Positions 34,434-42,779 of a stretch of DNA of 64,000 nucleotides are shown one piece after another. A program made the translations under genes and the position numbers. This DNA comes from Leadbetterella sp964423865. Lineage in GTDB: Bacteria > Bacteroidota > Bacteroidia > Cytophagales > Spirosomataceae. The first letter of the stretch is position 1. Each line of letters begins with the position of its first letter. The notes beneath the pieces were generated by a model. The model was not told the DNA's origin, searched no databases, and saw only the letters and a program-made list of their open reading frames with translations. Location: positions 14,627 to 78,626 of the forward strand of contig CAYRGN010000014.1 of assembly GCA_964423865.1 (NCBI GenBank). The letters run 5' to 3'.

Positions 34434-36038
34434 TTAATACCCTGATGTCTGTGTCAGGTTAGGGTTTGCCATCAGGGCTTCTGCCGGTACCGGAAACAAT
34501 TTGTATTTGGCATCTACGGCTCTACCTCCCTGCACGCCGCCTTTCCAGTTCCACAGATAGGTGTCTGTCACCAGCTGATTAAAACGGATAAGGTCGGTTC
34601 TGCGGTGTCCTTCCCAGTACAGTTCGCGCGCACGTTCATCCAGAATAAACTGTAGGTTGAGACTGGCATCAGCGATATTTCCGGAGGCATCTCCGTATGC
34701 CCGGGTTCTCAGGGCATTGATCAGGCTAAGCGCAGTGGCTCTGTCGCCGGTGGTGGCCCCTCTCAACACGGCTTCGGCATAGATCAGGTGCATTTCGGCC
34801 AGGCGGAATACGGGAAAATCGGTATCGGTGAAGTTTCTTCCGGGATCATTGCCCGCTCTTCCGTCTTCGTAATTGTTGGTCCATTTCTTCACATGCACTC
34901 CGTTATGGAAATTGGAAATATCGTCTATTTCATTTTCTACGGGGTCAATCTTATACCGGGAAGTCGTAAACAAGGCTCTTTTATCGGCGGTGGTAGTGGC
35001 GTTTCCGCTATAAAACTTCTCGGAAAGTCCTTTGGTAGCCCTATACCCGGCCCATCCGCTACCTACATTATACTCCGGTGCATCTTCTCCGGAGGCGGCA
35101 TGAACAAGGAAAGTAGTATTACCATGCCCCTGCGTCATCAGTCCGTCGCAGTTGATGGCCCAGATCACTTCATTTACCTGGGTATGGTTATCGGCCTGGA
35201 ACAAGCGGTAATACTGGTTGCTCAACGTATAGCCCGCGTCAATTACCTTTTTGGCGTAAGTGGCAGCTTCATTGTATTTCCCGGTACCGATATAGGTTTC
35301 TGCATTCAGATACAAGCGGGCCAGCAGGGCCTGTGCGGCAACTCTGTCTACCCTTCCGTACACATTAGATCGGGCAGCCGGAAGAATCTCTTCCACCGCC
35401 TTGAGTTCCGATTCTATGTATTCGAAGATTTCGGCCGCAGTTTTTTCTACCGGCGTGGTTCCGGTCTGGTCGGCTTCAGTCAGGAAAGAATATTTCCCGA
35501 AAAGATCCATGGCCGCCCAATAGTTAAAAGCGCGTAAAAACCTTGCCTCCGCAGCCATATTGCTGATGTTGGTGGCATCCGCGCCCGAAAAACCTCTTTC
35601 CGAAATTTTCGCATCGGTAGCTTCATTGAGGAACGCGTTGATCAGGCCGATATTCCAGATGGGCCGGGCATACATGCCTTTGATAAACGGATCGGAACTG
35701 GTCCAGGCCAGGTTATGGAAATCTTTGATGGTCTGGTCATTCCAGGCCACTACGGCCTCGTCAGTAGGCAGCTCCTGCAGGTTAAAAAACGGACGAATAA
35801 AGGAGATCTGGGATCCGCCGTCCAGTCCTGAGATATCGGGAGCGCCGTCGCCTTCGTTTCCTCCCAGCGCGAGGCTTCCGTAGATTTTGGCCAGTACAGA
35901 GGTATAACCGTCCATGGTAGCGTAAGCATTGTTCGGCGTCATGTCGTTCTGAGGGAACAGGTCCAGTTTCCCCGAACATGCGCTCACGATGCTCATGGTA
36001 ATGAACGCTATCGCTATATTTTTAATCGTATTTTTCAT
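34434..36038 (-). CDS. susD: SusD-like starch-binding lipoprotein
   Basis: 534 aa. Lipobox IVSAC (Cys21) puts it on the outer membrane as the lid of the SusC channel. SusD/RagB features: helical TPR-like repeats (AQALLARLYLNAETYIGTGK), FRLAEMHLIYAEAVLRG, and the C-terminal ILDERARELYWEGHRRTDLIRF block. It follows susC by 22 nt and precedes susE/F by 10 nt. The name reflects family and position; specificity for maltooligosaccharides is inferred from the amylases. Confidence 0.94.
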   Translation of the reverse strand: MKNTIKNIAIAFITMSIVSACSGKLDLFPQNDMTPNNAYATMDGYTSVLAKIYGSLALGGNEGDGAPDISGLDGGSQISFIRPFFNLQELPTDEAVVAWNDQTIKDFHNLAWTSSDPFIKGMYARPIWNIGLINAFLNEATDAKISERGFSGADATNISNMAAEARFLRAFNYWAAMDLFGKYSFLTEADQTGTTPVEKTAAEIFEYIESELKAVEEILPAARSNVYGRVDRVAAQALLARLYLNAETYIGTGKYNEAATYAKKVIDAGYTLSNQYYRLFQADNHTQVNEVIWAINCDGLMTQGHGNTTFLVHAASGEDAPEYNVGSGWAGYRATKGLSEKFYSGNATTTADKRALFTTSRYKIDPVENEIDDISNFHNGVHVKKWTNNYEDGRAGNDPGRNFTDTDFPVFRLAEMHLIYAEAVLRGATTGDRATALSLINALRTRAYGDASGNIADASLNLQFILDERARELYWEGHRRTDLIRFNQLVTDTYLWNWKGGVQGGRAVDAKYKLFPVPAEALMANPNLTQTSGY

Positions 36039-36060
36039 ATTCTATCTCTATTAGCTCGTC

Positions 36061-39054
36061 TTAAAAATCAAAGTTCAGTCCGAAAGTGTAAATTTTCGGC
36101 CGCGGATAAATGGTGTTATCTACTCCTGTACTCGAAGAGTTTTCAGGATCCAGCCCGGTGTATTTCGTGATCACGAATACATTGTTTATGCCCGCATTCA
36201 GGCTCAGGGATGCATTTCCGAATACTTTCCCTACATAATATCCTACATTGATATTATCTAAACGGAAGAACGACGCATTCTCAATGTACATATCCGACTG
36301 GTACTGGTTATTGTAGAAGCCCGTAGTCAGCAGTTCGGTAGAGGCGTTATTGATGGTCAGCACCGGATCCAGGAGGTTCCGCATGACCGAACGCTCCGAA
36401 CGGAAGTTATTGTACAGATAGTTACCGAACATGCCGTGGCCGGAAGCCCTGGCCGTCCATTTCTTGTAATTGACAGCGGTATTGATACCTACCAGGGTGC
36501 TAGGCGCCGGATGCTGATACAGGTAACGGTCATCATCGGTGATCTGTCCGTCAAGATTCCGGTCTACATAAACTCCTTCCAGGGGATTTCCTTTACTGTC
36601 ATACACCTGCTGGTAAACGTTGTAGGCGTAAGGCCAGTTGCCGATCATGTGAAGACCGATATTGTTTCCGGTACCTCCGGCGATACCGCTCACCGGAATA
36701 CCGGTAAAGTTCGGATCATCCTGCTTTCTCAGGGATACGATCTCCGTTTTCGTCGAGGTAATGTTAAACCCGAAATCCCAGCGGAAGTTATCGTTCAATA
36801 CCGGGGTAGTATTCAGTACAAACTCCATCCCTTTGTTGGTGAGGTTACCTACGTTAGTAAACACGCTGATATCAAAGGTTGATCCGTAAGCTACGGGGGC
36901 TACGGCCAGAAGGTCACGGGTATCTTTGTTGAACCACTCTACGGTACCGGTGATCCGGTTATTGGCAAAACCGAAGTCCAGACCTACGTTCGTGGTCGTG
37001 GTGGTTTCCCATTTGATGTTGGCATCTACTGCCGCGGGGCGCAGGAACTGGTAGAACTGGTCGCCAAACTGGTATTGCGCGGTGTTGGAACCGTACGCAT
37101 AGCGGGCCATATACGGGTAGTAGTTAGCAAAATCCTGCTGTCCTGTTACCCCCCAGCCTACCCGGAGTTTCATTTCAGAAACGGCACGGGAATTGGCAAA
37201 GAGTCCTTCTTTGATTTTCCAGGCGGCGGCCAGGGCAGGGAAATACCCCACCCGGTTATCCGGCGAGAATTTCGAGCTGGCGTCTCTTCTTAAAGAGGCG
37301 GTGAGCAGGTAGGTGTCGTCAAAAGTATAGTTGACTCTTCCCAGGTAGGAATCCAGACGGTACTGCGGGCGGTCGGTAGCGAAGGCCGGTGCGCTGTTGG
37401 GGATCACAGACGACTGGTCCGCGGTATAGGCAGGATTCATATACACTTCGGTCAGGAAATCCTGGTAAGAATGCAGCGCCAGTACATCCAACTTACTTTT
37501 AAGGGCGGGAAGGTCTTTTTCATAAAAGGCCGACACGTCCCAGAGTTTATTGGATTTCTTTTCGTCTTCGTTTCGGTAATAGCCACCGGTCAGATAGTTA
37601 GAAGCCGCTAATGCGCTGATGGTTTCTGTCCGGTTACCGTTGGTTTGATCCAACGCCAGGTTGGTGCGCAGGCTCAGGCCTTCTACCCAGGGAAGTTTAT
37701 AATCCAGTTCCACATTCCCGATAAAGCGGTTGGCTTTGCGGGCATCGTTTCTCAGGTCAAGCATGGCCAGGGGATTTCTTCCGGCCAGGTTGTTCCAGTC
37801 GCCCGTATCCGTCAGCCACTCAAAGTATCCGCCAAATTCATTATTGGCATATACCGGCTGGGTAGGGTCCATCCTTAGGGAGGCTCCTACCGCACCTTCG
37901 TCAGCCTTTCTGTTTTTGGTGGCCGCTACACGCGCGTTAATATTTACGGAGAGGGCATCAGCTAAAAATTTAGGACTCAGGTTAATGGCACCCGATGTTC
38001 TCTGGAAATTATCGGTTTTTAGCAGTCCGTTCTGGTTCGAATAACCCAGAGAAACCCGGAAAGGGATATTCTTCACGGATCCGCTCGCACTCAGGTTATT
38101 GTCGGTACCCGTAGAATTCCGGTAGATCACATCCTGCCAGTCGGTATTTTCCGTTCCGAGCAGATCTTTGTAGGTGTTGTTTCCGGTAGACGCCGCGTTG
38201 GCGTTGATCAGGTCTCTTACCTGGTCGCCATTCAGCATATCTACTTTCTTCCCGATCACACCGGCAGAAAACTGGGTGTTAAAATTAAAGCGGGGCTGAC
38301 CGGCAGCTCCTTTTTTGGTGGTAATAATGATGACCCCGTTAGAAGCACGTGAACCGTACAATGCAGCTGCTGATGCATCTTTCAGCACCGACATGCTTTC
38401 GATATCGTTCGGGTTAATGGTATTCAGGAGGTTATCTGACCCCTTGATTCCGTTGCCTTCTACCGGAATGCCGTCTATCACGATCAGGGGATCATTGGAG
38501 GCATTCAGGGAAGCTGCACCCCGGATACGGATGGTACTTCCGCCGCCGGCAGAACCGCCGCCGGGCGTTACCTGGAGACCGGCCACTTTGCCCTGGAGCA
38601 GTTGCTCAGACGACTGGATATTGCCTTGCTGGAAATCTTTTGCGTTCACCGCAATCACAGATCCGGTCAGGTCGGCCCTTTTCCGGGTACCGTACGCTAC
38701 TACTACCACCTCTTCCAATAACCGGGGATCATCGGCGAGGCGTACATTAATTACAGACTGGTTTCCTACGGTGATCTCCTGGGAAAGTTTTCCCACATAG
38801 GTGAACACCAGGGTCGCATTATTTTCCGGCACACTAATACGGTAATTACCGTCTACATCGGTTACGGTAGCGGTGGTCGTACCTTTCACTACGACCGTAG
38901 CGCCTATAATTTCCGAATTGTCACCGGCGTCAGTTACTTTTCCGGTTACTGTCTTCTGTGCCCAAGCGGTGGAAACCGCCAGCAGGAACACCAGCAAAAC
39001 GGCTGCATTCCGAAACGCGAAGTCCCACTTCCTCAATCGTACTTTTTTTTGCAT
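36061..39054 (-). CDS. susC: SusC-like TonB-dependent outer-membrane transporter
   Basis: 997 aa. Signal peptide ending STAWAQ, then a carboxypeptidase D-like domain (VTGKVTDAGDNSEIIGATVVVKG), a plug domain with the SusC/RagA signature (KDASAAALYGSRASNGVIIITTKKG), and a beta-barrel ending in YTFGLNFDF. It imports oligosaccharides in complex with SusD. It is the first gene of the minus-strand starch operon, with a TATCTTTG promoter element and a leader hairpin upstream. No SusR-type regulator is seen beside it. Confidence 0.95.
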   Translation of the reverse strand: MQKKVRLRKWDFAFRNAAVLLVFLLAVSTAWAQKTVTGKVTDAGDNSEIIGATVVVKGTTTATVTDVDGNYRISVPENNATLVFTYVGKLSQEITVGNQSVINVRLADDPRLLEEVVVVAYGTRKRADLTGSVIAVNAKDFQQGNIQSSEQLLQGKVAGLQVTPGGGSAGGGSTIRIRGAASLNASNDPLIVIDGIPVEGNGIKGSDNLLNTINPNDIESMSVLKDASAAALYGSRASNGVIIITTKKGAAGQPRFNFNTQFSAGVIGKKVDMLNGDQVRDLINANAASTGNNTYKDLLGTENTDWQDVIYRNSTGTDNNLSASGSVKNIPFRVSLGYSNQNGLLKTDNFQRTSGAINLSPKFLADALSVNINARVAATKNRKADEGAVGASLRMDPTQPVYANNEFGGYFEWLTDTGDWNNLAGRNPLAMLDLRNDARKANRFIGNVELDYKLPWVEGLSLRTNLALDQTNGNRTETISALAASNYLTGGYYRNEDEKKSNKLWDVSAFYEKDLPALKSKLDVLALHSYQDFLTEVYMNPAYTADQSSVIPNSAPAFATDRPQYRLDSYLGRVNYTFDDTYLLTASLRRDASSKFSPDNRVGYFPALAAAWKIKEGLFANSRAVSEMKLRVGWGVTGQQDFANYYPYMARYAYGSNTAQYQFGDQFYQFLRPAAVDANIKWETTTTTNVGLDFGFANNRITGTVEWFNKDTRDLLAVAPVAYGSTFDISVFTNVGNLTNKGMEFVLNTTPVLNDNFRWDFGFNITSTKTEIVSLRKQDDPNFTGIPVSGIAGGTGNNIGLHMIGNWPYAYNVYQQVYDSKGNPLEGVYVDRNLDGQITDDDRYLYQHPAPSTLVGINTAVNYKKWTARASGHGMFGNYLYNNFRSERSVMRNLLDPVLTINNASTELLTTGFYNNQYQSDMYIENASFFRLDNINVGYYVGKVFGNASLSLNAGINNVFVITKYTGLDPENSSSTGVDNTIYPRPKIYTFGLNFDF

Positions 39055-39103
39055 ATGAATTGTTCAATAAAATGGTTAAATACAGATTTTTCAATATTGC
39101 TGA

Positions 39104-39157
39104 TGTATCTTATTGGAAGATACACATACAAAATATAAAATTTCTTTGGCAAAGATA
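39104..39157 (-). promoter_or_regulatory. Promoter and leader hairpin of the starch operon
   Basis: On the minus strand the -7 element TATCTTTG lies at 39157-39150, about 96 nt before the susC ATG. In the predicted leader, TGTATCTT (39124-39117) pairs with AAGATACA (39111-39104) around a 5-nt loop. The hairpin arm repeats the TGTATCTT of the promoter itself, so either an operator or an RNA stem is possible. Confidence 0.45.
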
Positions 39158-39255
39158 CAACAAGCCCGTACTACGGTTCGCCCCGCCTTGCACAATTTGA
39201 ATAAAAAATTGTATCAAAGAGAATATCTGATTATCAGATTCTTACAAAAACAAAA

Positions 39256-39277
39256 GTGCCGCTTTTAAAAGCGGCAC
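39256..39277. terminator. 22-nt perfect palindromic hairpin
   Basis: GTGCCGCTTTT pairs with AAAAGCGGCAC. On the minus strand it is followed by TTTTGTTTTTG, so it can end transcription from the small remnant at 39308-39514. Confidence 0.75.
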
Positions 39278-39307
39278 CACATTCTAAGGTTTTTATAGAG
39301 TCAAATA

Positions 39308-39514
39308 TTATCTAAAAACCACTCTCTCCGACATAATTTCGATTTTCGGATCAATAGACAATCCTTCAACTGGGTTATTAGAGGCTGTAAAGGATAAGAG
39401 GTACGGATAATCCATACATATTTCTACTAAGTCCTTGGTCGGAATACGTGACTTAATATCATCCGGCCTCGTGGCCTGCCTCTTCCTTCTTTCCCTGAGC
39501 CTGCGTCGCGACCG
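39308..39514 (-). pseudogene. Fragment of a small secreted-type protein gene
   Basis: The minus-strand frame ends at TAA 39310-39308 and reads ...RIPTKDLVEICMDYPYLLSF...NPVEGLSIDPKIEIMSERVVFR. IPTKDLVEICxDYPxL resembles a segment I recall in uncharacterised Bacteroidota proteins. No good start codon exists in this frame, and it is closed upstream by a stop at 39517-39515. A neighbouring frame upstream (AVATQAQGKKEEAGHEAG) looks more protein-like, suggesting a frameshift. A perfect terminator follows. It is best read as a decayed gene; the rest of 39158-39579 shows nothing else. Confidence 0.35.
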
Positions 39515-39579
39515 CTAAAGGATAGCCTCTCCACAAGGCATTTTTTCCCCTTAGTTGGTGCAAAAATCGTATTGTTTCG

Positions 39580-39587
39580 TATATTTG
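39580..39587 (+). promoter_or_regulatory. -7 promoter element of the DUF5362-like gene
   Basis: TATATTTG, an exact TAnnTTTG match, 29 nt before the ATG at 39609, with a TTG at 39555-39557 (22-nt spacing). It excludes the longer in-frame start at 39555. Confidence 0.5.
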
Positions 39588-39608
39588 GTTTCACGAAAAA
39601 TTATCCTG

Positions 39609-40070
39609 ATGAATCACTTATCCGATTTTGAGAATACCCTGTATGTAGACGGCACGGGACAACAATACCTGAGAGAAACGGCGAAGTGGGCCCGGTTTCT
39701 CGCCATTGTTGGCTTTGTGATGACAGGTATCATTGTGTTGGCCGCGATTTTTGCCGGCACCATCATGAGTACCTTGTCGGCTACCTCCGCCTCTTTCGGC
39801 TTTTTCCCTTCCGCGGGCATTACGTTCACTTATCTCATTCTGGCAGGCCTTTACTTTTTTCCCTGCCTCTTCCTGTTTCAGTCTTCCCAAAAGCTGATCC
39901 AGGCCCTTCAGGACGGTAACAGCGAAGAACTGACCCTCGCGCTGGAGAAAATGAAGAACTTTTTCCGCTTTGTGGGCATCATGACCCTTGTGGTTATTGG
40001 TCTGTACGCTTTCATGCTGGTGTTTCTTGTGCTGGGAGGTGGCCTGGCCCTCCTGGGTGCCGGACTCTAA
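39609..40070 (+). CDS. Small membrane protein (DUF5362-like)
   Basis: 153 aa from MNHLSDFENTLYVD. Three hydrophobic segments (FLAIVGFVMTGIIVLAAIFAG, GITFTYLILAGLYFFPCLFLF, GIMTLVVIGLYAFMLVFLVLGGGLALLG) surround a soluble stretch, SSQKLIQALQDGNSEELTLALEKMKNFFRFVG. This pattern fits DUF5362-type proteins of Bacteroidota, whose function is unknown. The AraC-type gene begins 1 nt after its stop, so they are co-transcribed. Confidence 0.75.
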   Translation: MNHLSDFENTLYVDGTGQQYLRETAKWARFLAIVGFVMTGIIVLAAIFAGTIMSTLSATSASFGFFPSAGITFTYLILAGLYFFPCLFLFQSSQKLIQALQDGNSEELTLALEKMKNFFRFVGIMTLVVIGLYAFMLVFLVLGGGLALLGAGL

Positions 40071-40071
40071 G

Positions 40072-40638
40072 ATGATAATGATAGATCTTTATATCAAAAA
40101 TATGGTTTGTCCCCGGTGCATCGCCGCCGTAGAAGAAGCCCTTCGGGAAGAAAGTATCCCTTTTTCCGGGGTACACCTGGGCCATGCCGTTTTGCAACGG
40201 GAACTGACCGGGCAGGAAATGGAAAGCCTGGGCGGCAAGTTGGAAAACCTGGGGTTTGAGCTGCTGGACGATAAACGAAGGCAACTGGTAGAACAGGTGA
40301 AAAATGTCATTATACAGTCGGTGCATCACCACCCGGATGCGCTTCACAAACGAAACCTGTCTGACCTGATCAGCGAAGAACTGGGCCAGGACTACAAACA
40401 TATCAGTACGGTATTCAGCGAAGTGACCGGTACCACCATTGAAAAATTTCATATCCGCCACAAGATAGAACGGGTCAAGGAACTGATTGCTTACGGCGAA
40501 CTTTCCCTCAAGGAAATCGCCTTTCAGATGGGCTACAGCAGCGAAGCCTACCTCAGCAACCAGTTCAAAAAAGTAACCGGCTACACCCCTTCTTATTTCA
40601 AAAAGGTGCAGGAGCGGGTACCCATCGATCAATTGTAA
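40072..40638 (+). CDS. AraC-family regulator with HMA-like N-terminal domain
   Basis: 188 aa (ATG at 40072; 40078 also possible). Residues 1-70 form a small alpha/beta domain with NMVCPRCIAAVEEAL, where Cys13 and Cys16 resemble the CxxC of heavy-metal-associated domains. Residues ~95-185 are an AraC helix-turn-helix pair: TIEKFHIRHKIERVKELIAYGELSLKEIAFQMGYSSEAYLSNQFKKVTGYTPSYFKK. The domain pair is common in Bacteroidota. No metal transport gene lies nearby, so the ligand is open. Confidence 0.88.
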   Translation: MIMIDLYIKNMVCPRCIAAVEEALREESIPFSGVHLGHAVLQRELTGQEMESLGGKLENLGFELLDDKRRQLVEQVKNVIIQSVHHHPDALHKRNLSDLISEELGQDYKHISTVFSEVTGTTIEKFHIRHKIERVKELIAYGELSLKEIAFQMGYSSEAYLSNQFKKVTGYTPSYFKKVQERVPIDQL

Positions 40639-40665
40639 GAATACGCGTTAAATTATCTATCCTTT

Positions 40666-41340
40666 ATGTTACGAATTCTCCTTCTCTTTCTTTCCCTCCA
40701 GGTTACCGCCCAAACTGCTTTTCCGAAACTGGAAAACAGGTCCCGCTTTTCGGAAGCGGAAAAGACCCTGATCACGAGCGGAGATACGGACCGGATGCTG
40801 AGGGTGACCCAGACCACCGACCCTGACGATTTCAAAATACTGACTGCCGTGTCGGAAGACATCGCTTTTGATGATCCTCTGCTTCCCCTGCTGGCCCGGC
40901 GGATGTACCTTTCCGTCACCGATACCAGCACCAACGGCGTGGGAATTGCCGCGCCCCAGGTAGGCATTAACCGGAACCTGATCTGGGTAAAGCGGTTCGA
41001 CAAAGCCGGTGAACCTTTTGAATTTTATGTAAACCCGAAGATCTCCTGGAAATCAGAGCTTCTTCAACTGGGGGCCGAAGGCTGCCTTTCCATACCGGAC
41101 ATGCGCGACGATGTGATCCGGAGCTATGCCATCCAGATCACGTACAACACCCTGGAGGGCGGTTATTTCACAGAGGTCATCGAAGGCTTCACGGCGGTCA
41201 TTTTCCAGCATGAAATCGACCACCTCTACGGTATTCTTTTCCCCCAAAGGGTAGACGACCAGGATACCCGGGAGTTTCGTAAATCCGAAGAGAAGGGAAA
41301 GAAGCTGCTTTATGACAAGGCCAACACTAAACGCATGTAG
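40666..41340 (+). CDS. Exported peptide deformylase-like metalloenzyme
   Basis: 224 aa. All three deformylase motifs are present: NGVGIAAPQVG, EGCLSIP (Cys140) and QHEIDHLYG (His182, Glu183, His186). Unlike housekeeping Def, it begins with a convincing signal peptide (MLRILLLFLSLQVTAQ) and about 60 extra N-terminal residues, so it is predicted to act outside the cytoplasm, where formyl-methionine removal at the ribosome is impossible. It could be a specialised amidase. It follows the AraC-type gene by 27 nt. Confidence 0.88.
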   Translation: MLRILLLFLSLQVTAQTAFPKLENRSRFSEAEKTLITSGDTDRMLRVTQTTDPDDFKILTAVSEDIAFDDPLLPLLARRMYLSVTDTSTNGVGIAAPQVGINRNLIWVKRFDKAGEPFEFYVNPKISWKSELLQLGAEGCLSIPDMRDDVIRSYAIQITYNTLEGGYFTEVIEGFTAVIFQHEIDHLYGILFPQRVDDQDTREFRKSEEKGKKLLYDKANTKRM

Positions 41341-41343
41341 AAC

Positions 41344-41463
41344 TTAATTTTTAATGGTTAATTTTTAATGGTTAATGAAGGAATACACTAACCCCTCCAC
41401 CATGATCATTAACCATTAATCATTAACCATTGATCATTATCCATTAATCATCACCCATTGACA
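41344..41463. repeat. Inverted heptad array, ATTAACC type
   Basis: Left arm (41344-41378): TAATTTT/TAATGGT units at 7-nt steps, directly after the deformylase stop. Right arm (from 41407): ATTAACC, ATTAATC, ATTAACC, ATTGATC, ATTATCC, ATTAATC, ATCACCC, ATTGACA in perfect register. The last two units include the stop and final codons of minus-strand lacI (stop TGA 41453-41451). A unique spacer of about 28 nt separates the arms. Confidence 0.9.
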
Positions 41464-42485
41464 ACTATTTTCCGTGGCGACGACTCCCGCACTACCATCT
41501 CCGACCTCAGCACAATGGCGCTGCCCTGGTTCACGTTCAGGTTGCCTTCCAGGTGGCTGATAATGGTTTGCACGGCTATTTCTCCCATTTCCATGGCCGG
41601 GTAATGCACCGTGGTGAGATTAGGTTCTACCACTTTAGAAATGGGATCATCATTAAACCCGACCACGGCGATATCTTCCGGAACGCGGTATCCGGCTTTT
41701 TTCAACAATATAATGGTAGAGGCGGCGCAGGCGTCATTCGTAAAAAATATGCCGTCGGGCGGCGCGGACATGGCCGCTATCCTCTCCATCACGGCGTTCG
41801 GTGCGTCGGCATCGAACTGGGTAATCAATAGGGAATTTTCGGCATAGGGAAGTCCGAATTCCCTTACCGCAGTTTCAAAGCCCCGGAGGCGGTCGCGGTA
41901 CACGTTCCGTTTCAAACTTCCGGTGACATGGAGGAGGTGGCGGCAGCCCTGCTCCACCAGGTGGCGGGTCGCCTCGTACCCGTCTCTAAAATTATCGATC
42001 ACCACACTCGTGCAGGAGGGATGATCCAGCACCCGGTCAAAAAACACTACCGGGATCTTCTTCTTGATAAACGGGGCAATATGGTCAAAGGTATCCGTAT
42101 CGAACGCCAGGGAAATCAGCAAGGCATCTACCCGGCTATTGAACATGGTGCGCGCATTCTCTATTTCTTTCTTTTCCAGTTCCAGAGACTGGCTGATGAT
42201 GAGATTATACCCGCCTTCATTGGCCACCCGTTCCATACCAGACAAGATAGAAGACATCACAAAGGAGTTCAGGCGGGGCACAATCACCCCGAGTGTATGA
42301 GTTCTCTGCTTCCGGAGATTGCTGGCAAAACGGTTAGACTGGTAGCCGAGGGCCTGTACCGCCTTGTCCACTCGTTCTTTTGTCTTACTATTGATGGCAG
42401 GGTGTCCGTTGATCGCTCTGCTAACCGTGGCCGGCGAGATATTAAGCTCTCTGGCAATATCGTAGATAGTGGTTTCCTTTTTCAT
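41451..42485 (-). CDS. LacI-family transcriptional regulator of the xylan locus
   Basis: 344 aa. N-terminal helix-turn-helix TIYDIARELNISPATVSRAINGHPAI, hinge helix region (VQALGYQSNRFASNLR), then a periplasmic-binding-protein-like ligand domain (LGVIVPRLNSFVMSSILSGMERVA; VVGFNDDPISKVVEPNLTTV). It is divergent from the xylan susC with a 294-bp spacer that contains a LacI-type palindrome. The ligand is probably a xylan-derived oligosaccharide or uronate. Most Bacteroidota xylan loci known to me use hybrid two-component or ECF/anti-sigma regulators, so LacI control is a less usual arrangement. Confidence 0.92.
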   Translation of the reverse strand: MKKETTIYDIARELNISPATVSRAINGHPAINSKTKERVDKAVQALGYQSNRFASNLRKQRTHTLGVIVPRLNSFVMSSILSGMERVANEGGYNLIISQSLELEKKEIENARTMFNSRVDALLISLAFDTDTFDHIAPFIKKKIPVVFFDRVLDHPSCTSVVIDNFRDGYEATRHLVEQGCRHLLHVTGSLKRNVYRDRLRGFETAVREFGLPYAENSLLITQFDADAPNAVMERIAAMSAPPDGIFFTNDACAASTIILLKKAGYRVPEDIAVVGFNDDPISKVVEPNLTTVHYPAMEMGEIAVQTIISHLEGNLNVNQGSAIVLRSEMVVRESSPRKIVVNG

Positions 42486-42546
42486 TCAAATGCTTATGCA
42501 ACAGATTTCATTAAAGTATAGTAAAAATGTTTCATTCAATTTACTT

Positions 42547-42576
42547 CAAATATACTCAATATTTCTCATATTTCAA
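42547..42576 (-). promoter_or_regulatory. Promoter of lacI
   Basis: On the minus strand TTG (42576-42574) lies 19 nt before TATATTTG (42554-42547), a full Bacteroidota promoter match. Transcription would start about 55 nt before the lacI ATG. Confidence 0.6.
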
Positions 42577-42696
42577 TAGATAAACATAAAGATTATTCGC
42601 ATATAATCAGATGATAATAGTATAATATACTTCCTACAAAGCATATATATCCATTACAAAATATAATTAATGTCAGGAAAAATTGCAAATTTTTTT

Positions 42697-42712
42697 ATGC
42701 AATCGATTGCAT
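42697..42712. promoter_or_regulatory. LacI-type operator, 16-bp perfect palindrome
   Basis: ATGCAATCGATTGCAT is a perfect palindrome centred on CG, the standard form of LacI/GalR-family operators. It lies 67 nt upstream of the xylan susC ATG and covers the predicted -33 TTG (42707-42709). Binding by the divergent LacI protein would block the promoter. Confidence 0.8.
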
Positions 42713-42737
42713 TTTAAAAGAATAGTTTTGATATTTG
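42707..42737 (+). promoter_or_regulatory. Promoter of the xylan susC operon
   Basis: TTG (42707-42709) lies 20 nt before GATATTTG (42730-42737), seven of eight positions or better to TAnnTTTG. The -33 part is inside the operator palindrome. The leader would be about 35-40 nt. Confidence 0.6.
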
Positions 42738-42779
42738 TCCTGCTGTATTCTGCGGCATAAACCAAAACCTTAGATAAAT

